Source of the DNA: FW021-bin31 sp964478125
GTDB taxonomy: Bacteria > Bacteroidota > Bacteroidia > Chitinophagales > Chitinophagaceae
Assembly (NCBI GenBank): GCA_964478125.1
Contig: CAYZGR010000018.1
Location: 1 to 48,967, forward strand
Length of the DNA: 48,967 bases
Reading direction: 5' to 3'
Shown here: positions 23,926 to 31,920 of the stretch, piece after piece
Numbering within the stretch: position 1 is the first letter of the stretch
Layout of the letters: each line of letters starts with the position of its first letter
Program-made: the position numbers and the translations under genes
The notes under the pieces: generated by a model
Database searches by the model: none
The model's input: the letters and a program-made list of their open reading frames with translations, nothing else
Told to the model about the DNA's origin: nothing

Positions 23926-24588
23926 TTATGGGCGGCCTGAATGGCGGCTGTCCGGAATAAAAAATTTCCACTTCTCATAGATCTTTCCGTTTTTATATAA
24001 TTCATAATGAAACCATCCGGAATGCAGGAAGTTGGATTTATCCAGAATAAGGAGGGGCTTTTCAATTTTATTTACTTCAAACAAAAAACGGTTGTCCGCG
24101 CTATAAAAGCGGATGGTATAATCGTTACTTTTTGCATCCGCGATACTGATATTCACATTTCCGTCTGGATTGGTGTATACAAAAATGGAAGGCTGAAAAC
24201 TAACCGGTCCCTGGGAATTGGACAACGTGGCGGGTTGAAGCTCGATTTTTGTCGGATGTGTAAAAACGTAAGCACCGTTTGTGAACATGATGAACAACCG
24301 GTAATAATTGTTTCCCGCGAGCGGCTTTTTATCCACAAAATGATTTTCTTTCTGTGCCGGATGAGTTGCATGACCGATGGTGGCGTAATAATTGGCGCTG
24401 TCCCTGGATCGCTGGATGCCTACTAATTTCACCCCATTATAATCAAAGACCCAGCTTATCTCATTTTGCCCTCCCTTATTGACAACGGTAAATGTTTTCA
24501 GAAGATCCTGGCCCTTTAGGGCAGATGCAACCAGCATGCATAAAAAAAACAAGAATGCCGTAGGGATATATGCAGGTTTAAAAGGCAT
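23926..24588 (-). CDS. Secreted protein of unknown function downstream of the GDP-fucose operon
   Basis: 220-aa protein with a signal peptide (MPFKPAYIPTAFLFFLCMLV, cleavage likely near LKGQ). The mature part has a fibronectin-III-like pattern: EISWVFDYNGVKLVGIQRS, NHFVDKKPLAGNNYYRLFI and VFTHPTKIEL, followed by a second beta domain (VFVYTNPDGNVNISI-like, YTIRFYSADNRFLFEV) similar in style to C-terminal sorting-type modules, though no canonical T9SS CTD is evident. It starts 28 nt after fcl on the same strand, so it is probably in that operon. Function unknown; possibly a surface-linked protein. Confidence 0.75.
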   Translation of the reverse strand: MPFKPAYIPTAFLFFLCMLVASALKGQDLLKTFTVVNKGGQNEISWVFDYNGVKLVGIQRSRDSANYYATIGHATHPAQKENHFVDKKPLAGNNYYRLFIMFTNGAYVFTHPTKIELQPATLSNSQGPVSFQPSIFVYTNPDGNVNISIADAKSNDYTIRFYSADNRFLFEVNKIEKPLLILDKSNFLHSGWFHYELYKNGKIYEKWKFFIPDSRHSGRP

Positions 24589-24615
24589 AAAATGCTTAAT
24601 AATTGTATAAGTTAA

Positions 24616-25539
24616 CTAATTTAAAAAATGTTGCCGATAAACGCTTTGTATGCCTTCTCTGAGTCCGATTTGGTGATGCCAGCCCAGCTGATGCAATTTA
24701 CGGACATCTAAAAGTTTTCTCGGCGTGCCGTCAGGTTTTTCGGTATCAAATGTTATCTGCCCTTTATAACCTGTGATTTCACGAATAAGTTCGGCAAGAT
24801 CCGCTATGGAGATATCTTTTCCGGTTCCGATATTCACAAATCCCGGTTCATCAAAATGTTCCATCAAGAACAAGCAGGCGTCTGCCATGTCGTCGGCATG
24901 CAGGAATTCGCGCAGGGGCTTTCCGGTTCCCCATACGCTTACATAAGGCTCTCCTCTTTTTTTAGCCCCGTGAAATTTAGATAATAAGGCCGGAAGTACA
25001 TGAGAGGTTTCCAGGTCATAATTATCGTTGGGCCCGTAAAGATTGGTAGGCATAACGGAAATGAAGGAACATCCGTACTGAGCCCGATAAGCATCACAAA
25101 GTTTAATACCGGCTATTTTTGCAATGGCGTATGGCTCGTTGGTCGGTTCCAGGGGGCCGGTAAGCAGGTCTGATTCCCGAATTGGCTGCGGCGCCATTTG
25201 GGGATATATACAGGAAGAACCGAGAAAGAGCAGCTTTTTTACACCCTGTTTCCAGGCGTTGTGGATAACATTGTTTTGAATTTGAAGATTGTCGTAAAGA
25301 AAATCTGCCCTGTAGGTATTGTTGGCCCATATTCCGCCAACTTTGGCTGCCGCGAGAAATACGTATTCCGGCTTTTCTTTTTCGAAAAAAGCCTCTACCA
25401 TGCCCTGTTCCCGCAAATCCAGCTCCGATGAAGAGCGTAAGACCAAGTTGTGGAATCCCTGGTTTTCCAATTTCCTTAAAAGGGCGCTGCCTACCATTCC
25501 GCGATGTCCGGCAATATATATTTTAGTCTCTTTCTGCAT
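24616..25539 (-). CDS. fcl: GDP-L-fucose synthase
   Basis: 307-aa short-chain dehydrogenase/reductase that epimerises and reduces GDP-4-keto-6-deoxy-D-mannose to GDP-L-fucose. The NADP-binding GHRGMVGSAL (residues 11-20) is followed by AAAKVGGIWANN, the catalytic FLGSSCIYP with Ser, and the YxxxK pair in EPYAIAKIAGI. The substrate region has PTNLYGPNDNY and the C terminus RKLLDVRKLHQLGW. Its ATG overlaps the gmd stop by one base (TGATG), so the two are translationally coupled. Confidence 0.96.
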   Translation of the reverse strand: MQKETKIYIAGHRGMVGSALLRKLENQGFHNLVLRSSSELDLREQGMVEAFFEKEKPEYVFLAAAKVGGIWANNTYRADFLYDNLQIQNNVIHNAWKQGVKKLLFLGSSCIYPQMAPQPIRESDLLTGPLEPTNEPYAIAKIAGIKLCDAYRAQYGCSFISVMPTNLYGPNDNYDLETSHVLPALLSKFHGAKKRGEPYVSVWGTGKPLREFLHADDMADACLFLMEHFDEPGFVNIGTGKDISIADLAELIREITGYKGQITFDTEKPDGTPRKLLDVRKLHQLGWHHQIGLREGIQSVYRQHFLN

Positions 25540-26618
25540 CAGGATAATAATTTTTCTTTCTCAAATAGCGTAACATCTTTTTCTACCATCTCTCTAACCA
25601 ATTCCGCCAGACTGTATTCCGGCTTCCAGCCCAGCTTCTTTTCTGCTTTGGAGGCATCTCCGATCAATTGTGCGACCTCTGTCGGCCGGAAATAACGCGG
25701 GTCAATAGAAACCACTTCCTGCCCTTCAGAGAGTTGGTAGCGGGAATCGCGACAAGAAACGACATATCCTGTTTCTTCTCTGTCTTTTCCTTTAAAGCTA
25801 ATTGTAATTCCCAAGACATTAAATGCCATCTTTACAAAATCCCGGACAGCCGCATTTTTCCCGGTTGCGATCACGAAGTCCTCCGGTACTTCTTGTTGAA
25901 GCATCAGCCACATAGCTTTTACATAATCCTTGGCATGCCCCCAATCCCGCCTGGCATCCAAGTTTCCCAGAAATATTTTTTCTTTCTGCCCCAAGGCAAT
26001 CTGTGCCACCCCACGGGTGATTTTCCGGGTAACAAAGGTTTCTCCCCGTAAGGGGCTTTCATGATTGAATAAGATGCCGTTTACTGCGAACATGTTGTAC
26101 GCTTCCCGGTAATTGACGGTTATCCAGTAGGCATATAGTTTAGCGGCTGCATAAGGCGAGCGGGGATAAAAGGGCGTGGTTTCTTTTTGAGGCGTTTCCT
26201 GAACCTTCCCGTAAAGTTCAGAAGTGGATGCCTGGTAGAAGCGGGTTTTTTGGGTCATGCCCAGAAGCCGGATGGCCTCCAGCAATCTCAAAGTGCCGAG
26301 CGCATCCGAATTAGCGGTATATTCCGGGGTCTCAAAACTTACCATCACATGGCTCTGTGCTGCGAGGTTATAAATCTCATCTGGCTGGGTCTCCTGGATA
26401 ATCCGGATCAGGTTGGTGGCATCCGTGAGATCTCCGTAATGGAGAATGAAATTAGGATGATTCACGTGGGGATCCTCATACAAGTGATCAATGCGCTGCG
26501 TATTGATGAGGGAACTGCGTCTTTTAACGCCGTGTACTATATAGCCCCTGGAGAGAAGTAACTCTGCCAGATAAGCGCCGTCCTGTCCTGTAATTCCCGT
26601 TATTAGTGCTGTCTTCAT
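25539..26618 (-). CDS. gmd: GDP-mannose 4,6-dehydratase
   Basis: 359-aa enzyme that turns GDP-D-mannose into GDP-4-keto-6-deoxy-D-mannose, the substrate of Fcl. The Rossmann motif TGITGQDGAYL is at the N terminus, followed by GVKRRSSLINT, the catalytic QASTSELYGKVQE, and the YxxxK motif in RSPYAAAKLYAYW. RRDWGHAKDYVKAMW and NHESPLRGETFVTRKIT are typical of GMD. ATG 26618 starts the conserved sequence with a purine-rich AGAGG upstream; the 26642 codon is rejected. Together with fcl it makes GDP-L-fucose for surface polysaccharide or glycoprotein. Confidence 0.97.
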   Translation of the reverse strand: MKTALITGITGQDGAYLAELLLSRGYIVHGVKRRSSLINTQRIDHLYEDPHVNHPNFILHYGDLTDATNLIRIIQETQPDEIYNLAAQSHVMVSFETPEYTANSDALGTLRLLEAIRLLGMTQKTRFYQASTSELYGKVQETPQKETTPFYPRSPYAAAKLYAYWITVNYREAYNMFAVNGILFNHESPLRGETFVTRKITRGVAQIALGQKEKIFLGNLDARRDWGHAKDYVKAMWLMLQQEVPEDFVIATGKNAAVRDFVKMAFNVLGITISFKGKDREETGYVVSCRDSRYQLSEGQEVVSIDPRYFRPTEVAQLIGDASKAEKKLGWKPEYSLAELVREMVEKDVTLFEKEKLLS

Positions 26619-26667
26619 TATGAAACCTCTTGATATAAACATGCCGCCGGTCGGGCGGGCAAAGACG

Positions 26668-26675
26668 CAAATGTA
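26668..26675 (-). promoter_or_regulatory. Predicted -7 box for the gmd operon
   Basis: TACATTTG on the reverse strand (26675-26668), leader about 45 nt. No good -33 match. Confidence 0.4.
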
Positions 26676-26704
26676 AATAAATCAACCTAAAGGATGGGAG
26701 ATAT

Positions 26705-26718
26705 ATTGTGGAAACAAT
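26705..26718. promoter_or_regulatory. Palindrome in the gmd/MerR intergenic region
   Basis: ATTGT-GGAA-ACAAT is a 14-bp inverted repeat between the divergent gmd and MerR-regulator genes. It could be an operator, possibly for the adjacent regulator. It may also be chance in this AT-rich stretch. Confidence 0.3.
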
Positions 26719-26789
26719 TCTACAAAAAAGTTTTCTTTTGAACTAAAATGTATTTGGAATGTAAAATTAAAAGCTTGAAGGGGTAAAAA

Positions 26790-27665
26790 ATGGATTCGTT
26801 TACAATTAAAGATCTGGAGCATCTTACGGGAATTAAGGCACATACCATACGGGCATGGGAACAGCGATATCATTTTTTAACGCCGGGGAGGACCAAATCA
26901 AATATTCGTTTCTATGATGCTTCGGAATTAAAAATGTTGCTCAATGTGGCTCTTTTAAATAAAAACGGGTTTCGTATTTCCAAAATCAGTAAAATGAGCC
27001 GGGAGGAAATCCGAGAAAAGGTGTTGGAGCTTTCTCATGCACAGGTTTGCGAAGACCGTTTTGTAAATGACATGATCAAGGCGATGGTGGATCTGGATGT
27101 GACCGGCTTTGAGAATATCATAGATAACTACATCCTTACTAAAGGAGTGAATAAAACGGTTTTGCAATTATTATTTCCATTTCTGGAGAAAACCGATATT
27201 CTGTGGGCTACGGATTGTGTTGACCTGGCAAGAGAGCGCGTGGCATCCAACATCATCCGGCAAAAGCTGATAGTCGCTATTGACGGGTCATTTTCTCATA
27301 GCCCGCGTCCTGCCCGGTTTTTACTTTTCCTTCCCAAGGGAGAGACCCATGAACTTGGTTTGCTTTATGTTTATTATTTATTGAGATCGAGGGGATTTGA
27401 AGTGATTTATTTGGGGGGTAATATGCCGTTGGAACAGGCGGCTGCCATTTTGGCTCAAAGAAAGGTGGATTATGTATTTATGCATTTGGTTAAGGCAGTC
27501 GGAAATGACAAAAAGTTCATTGATGAAATGGTGACCCTGTTTACCCGTATTCCGATTCTTATTTCGGGAGCTGCTACGGAACGGTTTGCACAGCTGCAAT
27601 TACCTCGCCAAATTGAGCTTATAACCAGTCTGGAAGCCACTCTGCAGATGATAAATGAATTGTAG
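26790..27665 (+). CDS. MerR-family regulator with cobalamin-binding-like domain (CarH/LitR type)
   Basis: 291-aa regulator. Residues 1-70 are a MerR winged helix (FTIKDLEHLTGIKAHTIRAWEQRY). Residues 85-160 resemble the four-helix B12-capping bundle, with W139 and E149 in a W-x9-E pattern, but R150 where CarH proteins have His. Residues 175-291 form a Rossmann-like B12-binding domain with E185-x-H187-x-x-G190, the lower-ligand signature, and VIYLGGNMPLEQAA. CarH and LitR repress carotenoid or photolyase genes in the dark and are released by light. GAAGGGG lies 6 nt before the ATG. It is followed by an ECF sigma gene, as in carotenoid loci of this phylum, but no carotenoid genes are here. Confidence 0.88.
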   Translation: MDSFTIKDLEHLTGIKAHTIRAWEQRYHFLTPGRTKSNIRFYDASELKMLLNVALLNKNGFRISKISKMSREEIREKVLELSHAQVCEDRFVNDMIKAMVDLDVTGFENIIDNYILTKGVNKTVLQLLFPFLEKTDILWATDCVDLARERVASNIIRQKLIVAIDGSFSHSPRPARFLLFLPKGETHELGLLYVYYLLRSRGFEVIYLGGNMPLEQAAAILAQRKVDYVFMHLVKAVGNDKKFIDEMVTLFTRIPILISGAATERFAQLQLPRQIELITSLEATLQMINEL

Positions 27666-27719
27666 ATCTATAACGGTTTGCCCTATAGTAAGGATTTAAC
27701 AAAATGTTAGCGTAGCATA

Positions 27720-27752
27720 TTTGGAAGTGTGCATGGTTTTTGTTTAATTTTG
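27720..27752 (+). promoter_or_regulatory. Predicted promoter of the ECF sigma gene
   Basis: TTTG (27720-27723), 21 nt, TAATTTTG (27745-27752). Leader about 16 nt to the 27774 ATG. Confidence 0.55.
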
Positions 27753-27773
27753 TATAAGCAAAATATAAACGAA

Positions 27774-28274
27774 ATGTCAACATTAGAATTTAACCGTCTG
27801 CTCACTAATAACTCAGAGTTTTTGAAACCATTCGCCATTACCCTGACGCATGATAGTGAAGCTGCCAAAGACCTGTTTCAGGAGACCATGTACCGTGCGC
27901 TGGCCAACAAGGAAAAGTATAATGTGGGCACCAATATAAAGGCTTGGCTGTATACCATTATGCGAAATATCTTTATTAATAATTATCGCAGAAAGGTTAA
28001 ACAAAATACAATATTTGATTTTACTCCTAATGATTACCTCCTGGATTACAATCAGACTGCAGTGGCCAATCGTGCGGAATCCAACCTGCGGTTGAAAGAG
28101 ATCAACCTCGCTATAGAAAAGCTGCCGGAGATCTTTAAAAGGCCCTTTATGATGTATTTTGAGGGATACAAGTATCATGAAATTGCCGAGCAGCTTCAGG
28201 AACCTTTGGGGACCATTAAAAGCCGTATTCATTTTGCCCGTAAAATGTTGAAGAAGCAAATTTCACGATATTGA
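27774..28274 (+). CDS. ECF-type RNA polymerase sigma factor
   Basis: 166-aa sigma factor with only regions 2 and 4. Region 2 (residues 8-75) shows LTHDSEAAKDLFQETMYRALANKEKY and TNIKAWLYTIMRNIFINNYRR. Region 4 (about 105-165) shows LPEIFKRPFMMYFEGYKYHEIAEQL and the helix-turn-helix GTIKSRIHFARKML. ATG 27774 is chosen; the ATG at 27729 lies upstream of the -7 box. No anti-sigma gene follows. In many Bacteroidota this sigma lies between a CarH-like MerR gene and crtI, so light or stress control is a reasonable inference. Confidence 0.92.
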   Translation: MSTLEFNRLLTNNSEFLKPFAITLTHDSEAAKDLFQETMYRALANKEKYNVGTNIKAWLYTIMRNIFINNYRRKVKQNTIFDFTPNDYLLDYNQTAVANRAESNLRLKEINLAIEKLPEIFKRPFMMYFEGYKYHEIAEQLQEPLGTIKSRIHFARKMLKKQISRY

Positions 28275-28516
28275 TGGCGGGTAGCGGGGAAATGTGTAAT
28301 TTGCGCCCCAATGTACCTGAATAAGCTTTATCCAAAAGTCTCAGATTTTGCATTTTCAACACTGATAAAGAGCTTCTGCTCTTTTCAGCAAACCCTTTCT
28401 ATAAATTTTTTGTATCTGATCTACGCGTCCCGTGAAGGCTATAATAGGCTCAAAAACGGGATAATGCGTCTTGTGTTCAGTTTACCCGATAAAATTTTAA
28501 TTTTAAAAGCACAACT

Positions 28517-31147
28517 ATGAGACCAAAACCTGTATTTAAATGGATTTTGCTGAGCTTTGCCTGTCTGATGATGGGGGCCGCTTACGGGCAAAATCAAAAT
28601 GACCACTCCGCATCGCCCTATGATCCACGGCCTCTTTGGAATCCCCTCTTCTATACCCACTACGGCAATCAATTTCGTAATGCCAACGGTAGCCCCGGCC
28701 CGTTATACTGGCAAAACGAGGTCAATTATAATATAAACGCCACGCTGGATACGACCGATAAACGATTAACAGCCACTGTAGAGATTAACTATACCAATAA
28801 TAGTCCGGATAACCTGTCTTTTCTCTGGCTGCAGATGGATCAGAATATTTACAGGAAAGATTCCCGTGGTACGGCCACACAGGATGTGACCGGCGGGCGT
28901 TTTGCAAACACTTCCTATACAAAGGGATATGAGTTGAAATCGGTGACCATAGAAGGTAAAAATGGCGGCCCGGCAGATTATATTGTAAATGATACCCGTA
29001 TGCAGATCAGGTTGAAAGATCCGGTACAGGCTAAGGGAGGAGAAATAAAAATAAAGATCAACTATTCTTTTAAGATTCCCCAATACGGGACCGATCGCAT
29101 GGGGCGGCTGGATACGAAAAATGGCTGGATATATGAGATCGCCCAGTGGTATCCCCGCATGTGTGTTTATGATGATGTAAAAGGCTGGAACACGATACCC
29201 TACATGGGGGCCGGTGAATTTTACCTTGAATATGGAGATATTGATTATACATTAAAGATACCTGCGGATATGATCGTTGTGGGGGCCGGAGAGTTGCAAA
29301 ACCCGAAAGATGTGCTGACCAAAACCGAAAGAAAACGTCTGGATGAAGCTTCGAAAAGTGATAAAACAGTAATGATCCGTACTGCCCAGGAAGTTACGGA
29401 TCCTGCTTCCCGTCCGCAAAAGGGAATGCTGACCTGGCATTTTCACATGAGCCATACCAGGGACGTAGCCTGGGCGGCTTCCAAGGCATTTATCTGGGAT
29501 GCGGCAAAGATCAATCTACCCGACGGTAAAACGGCGCTGGCGCAATCGGTTTATCCCGTCGAAAGCGCGGGGGATAGCGCCTGGGGGCGTTCCACAGAAT
29601 ATACCAAGGCTTCTATTGAACGCTATTCCGAGAAATGGTATCCTTTCCCCTATAAGGTGGCCACAAACGTGGCCGGCATAGTCCATGGTATGGAATACCC
29701 GGGCTTTGTCTTTTGTAGTTATCAGAGTAAAGGGGAAGGCCTCTGGGGGGTGACTACACATGAATTTGGTCATACCTGGTATCCCATGATCGTCGGAAGC
29801 AATGAGCGTAAGTATCCCTGGATGGATGAAGGCTTTAATACTTTTATCAACGATGAGGCAACTAAATGGTTCAATAATGGTGAATTTTACCATAAACAAA
29901 ACAATCACAGCATGGCCGGGCGTATTTTCAGAAACGGGATGGATCCGATCATGACGATCCCGGATGTGATACAGCATTATAACCTCGGCGTGGCGGCATA
30001 TTACAAACCTGCAATGGGAATGCATATACTTCGTAATGTTATTCTTGGGAAAGACCGTTTTGATTATGCCTTTAGAAAATATACCAAAGACTGGGCTTTC
30101 AAACATCCGACTCCCTGGGACTTCTTCCATGCAATGGATAATGCGGCGGGAGAAGAACTGGACTGGTTCTGGAGGGAATGGTTCTTTACTAACGATCAAC
30201 TCGACCAGGGAGTGAAATCCGTAGAATATGTGGATAATGATCCTTCCAAGGGGGCTTTGATCACGCTTGAGAATCTCGGAGAAATGGCATTACCCGCTAT
30301 CGTAAAAGTGGTAGAGGATAATGGCAAAGACAGCACTTTTACCCTCCCTGTAGAGATCTGGCAGCGAGGGGATACCAAGACCTTCTTATATGCATCAACC
30401 GATTCGCTCCAATCCGTGACACTGGATCCCGATAACCTGCTTCCCGATATAAACGATGATAACAATCAATGGGAGGTGGTGAAGAAAAAACCCGTTCCCG
30501 CGGGAGTAACGGCTCGTTCGGTGATCAGTCATTACCTGGCTGCCGTTGGCGGTCCGGATAAGATAAATTCCATCAAGGATATGACCATGCTGGCCACGGG
30601 AAGTATCCAGGGGCAGCAGATTGATGTCAGGAGATCCTACCTGACACCGCATCATTTTCTACTGGAAGTGACGATCCCGACAATGAACAACCAGGTGGTT
30701 TCAAAAATATTGGTGAATGGTGATTCTGTATCTATGCAGCGTATGGGACAGCCTATTCCTGTTCCCGATGAAGTGAAACAATCGCTGAAGGAAGAAACGC
30801 AACCTTTTCCCGAAACAAAATATCTGAAAGGAGGTTACCAGCTTGACTTGACCGGACTGGTTGCTGTTGATGGGAAGGATGCCTATGAAATTAAAGTTAC
30901 CGATGCACAGGGAAATGTGACCACGACATATTATGATGCCCATTCCGGATTAAAAGTGAAAGAAGTAGCTGAAGAAAAGACGCCTATGGGTACCTCTAAA
31001 GATGTAACAACCTATAAGGATTATAAGGAGGTCAAGGGAATTAAGTTTCCTTTCACTTTAGGTACCGACAGGGGAGGAATGGCTATGGATATGAAGGTGA
31101 AAGAACTAAAGGTAAATAACGGGCTCACACCGGCTGATTTTAAATAA
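28517..31147 (+). CDS. Secreted M1-family peptidase with extra C-terminal LolA-like domain
   Basis: 876-aa protein with signal peptide (MRPKPVFKWILLSFACLMMG, cleavage near AYG). The M1 part has GMEYPG (391-396), zinc ligands HEFGH (415-419) and Glu in MDEGF (E438). Residues 200-260 include WIYEIAQWYPRMCVYDD, shared with the smaller homologue at 9827. From about residue 668 a separate region begins (VISHYLAAVGGPDKINSIKD) that is rich in beta strands and ends in YKEVKGIKFPFTL; it resembles the outer-membrane-lipoprotein-sorting (LolA-like) modules found behind peptidases in Bacteroidota. The 242 nt before it hold no supported gene. A strong terminator follows. Likely a periplasmic or surface peptidase. 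Confidence 0.9.
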   Translation: MRPKPVFKWILLSFACLMMGAAYGQNQNDHSASPYDPRPLWNPLFYTHYGNQFRNANGSPGPLYWQNEVNYNINATLDTTDKRLTATVEINYTNNSPDNLSFLWLQMDQNIYRKDSRGTATQDVTGGRFANTSYTKGYELKSVTIEGKNGGPADYIVNDTRMQIRLKDPVQAKGGEIKIKINYSFKIPQYGTDRMGRLDTKNGWIYEIAQWYPRMCVYDDVKGWNTIPYMGAGEFYLEYGDIDYTLKIPADMIVVGAGELQNPKDVLTKTERKRLDEASKSDKTVMIRTAQEVTDPASRPQKGMLTWHFHMSHTRDVAWAASKAFIWDAAKINLPDGKTALAQSVYPVESAGDSAWGRSTEYTKASIERYSEKWYPFPYKVATNVAGIVHGMEYPGFVFCSYQSKGEGLWGVTTHEFGHTWYPMIVGSNERKYPWMDEGFNTFINDEATKWFNNGEFYHKQNNHSMAGRIFRNGMDPIMTIPDVIQHYNLGVAAYYKPAMGMHILRNVILGKDRFDYAFRKYTKDWAFKHPTPWDFFHAMDNAAGEELDWFWREWFFTNDQLDQGVKSVEYVDNDPSKGALITLENLGEMALPAIVKVVEDNGKDSTFTLPVEIWQRGDTKTFLYASTDSLQSVTLDPDNLLPDINDDNNQWEVVKKKPVPAGVTARSVISHYLAAVGGPDKINSIKDMTMLATGSIQGQQIDVRRSYLTPHHFLLEVTIPTMNNQVVSKILVNGDSVSMQRMGQPIPVPDEVKQSLKEETQPFPETKYLKGGYQLDLTGLVAVDGKDAYEIKVTDAQGNVTTTYYDAHSGLKVKEVAEEKTPMGTSKDVTTYKDYKEVKGIKFPFTLGTDRGGMAMDMKVKELKVNNGLTPADFK

Positions 31148-31158
31148 TAAACAGATAT

Positions 31159-31188
31159 AAAACGCGGATTCCCAGAGATCCGCGTTTT
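31159..31188. terminator. Bidirectional terminator between convergent genes
   Basis: AAAACGCGGAT (31159-31169) and ATCCGCGTTTT (31178-31188) form a perfect 11-bp stem with an 8-nt loop. It lies between the M1 peptidase (plus) and the ABC ATPase (minus) and can serve both. Confidence 0.92.
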
Positions 31189-31195
31189 ATAGGTT

Positions 31196-31918
31196 TTATA
31201 ATGATTCTGATGAATCCTCCGGTATCTCCGAGAAAAATGTTTCCAATTCTCTGAGGGTCTCGGGACGGGTTTGGAGGTCTTTTTCTATTTTCCCTTTATG
31301 TAAAGCTACGATGCGGTGGCATACCTCCGTAGTATGCATCAGGTCGTGACTGGAGAGAAGTAAAGTTTGCTTACCGGCAGCCGCTATCTTTTTGAAAATA
31401 GCCTTTAGGCGAAATTGAGTGGTCGGGTCCAGGTTGGCAAAAGGCTCGTCCAGCACAATTACTTCAGGCTTCCCTATCAGCGCGCCAATAATCCCGACCT
31501 TTTTTTGATTCCCCCTGGATAAATCCCTGATGTATTTTTTCTGATCCAAAATTTCATTATCAAAAAAAGAAATAAATGAAGAAATAAAGGCCTCCACGTC
31601 TGCTTTGTTTTGTCCCCGCAATTCGCCAATAAAATAGAAATATTCCTCCGGGGTCAAATATCCTATCAGGAATGTTTCATCTAAAAAAGCACTGGTAAAC
31701 GGCTTCCATCCCTCGTTTTTATTGACTACAATATTGTTATTGATTATTTGTCCCGAAGAGGGAGAGATTAAGTCCAATATCAGGCTGAAAAAGGTGGTTT
31801 TTCCGGCTCCGTTGTTCCCTACCAACCCAAAGCACTGACCGTCCGAAATGGTTAACTCCGGTATGTCCAGCACACATCTTTTTCCGTAAACCTTTTGGAG
31901 ATTAGAAACTTGTATCAT
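31196..31918 (-). CDS. ABC transporter ATP-binding protein
   Basis: 240-aa ATPase subunit. It shows Walker A GNNGAGKTT, Q-loop region FLDETFL, signature LSRGNQKKV, Walker B VIVLDEPFANLD and the H-loop SSHD, in the usual order and length. The start is 2 nt from the stop of the DUF5687 permease, so they form an export system. DUF5687-type permeases in Bacteroidota usually travel with such an ATPase; the substrate is unknown. A short acidic/serine tail ends the protein. Confidence 0.95.
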   Translation of the reverse strand: MIQVSNLQKVYGKRCVLDIPELTISDGQCFGLVGNNGAGKTTFFSLILDLISPSSGQIINNNIVVNKNEGWKPFTSAFLDETFLIGYLTPEEYFYFIGELRGQNKADVEAFISSFISFFDNEILDQKKYIRDLSRGNQKKVGIIGALIGKPEVIVLDEPFANLDPTTQFRLKAIFKKIAAAGKQTLLLSSHDLMHTTEVCHRIVALHKGKIEKDLQTRPETLRELETFFSEIPEDSSESL

Positions 31919-31920
31919 AA

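Noticed and set aside
28311..28520. 69-aa frame upstream of the large M1 peptidase gene
   Set aside because: No domain, no ribosome binding site, and it overlaps the peptidase start; the region looks like leader and intergenic DNA.
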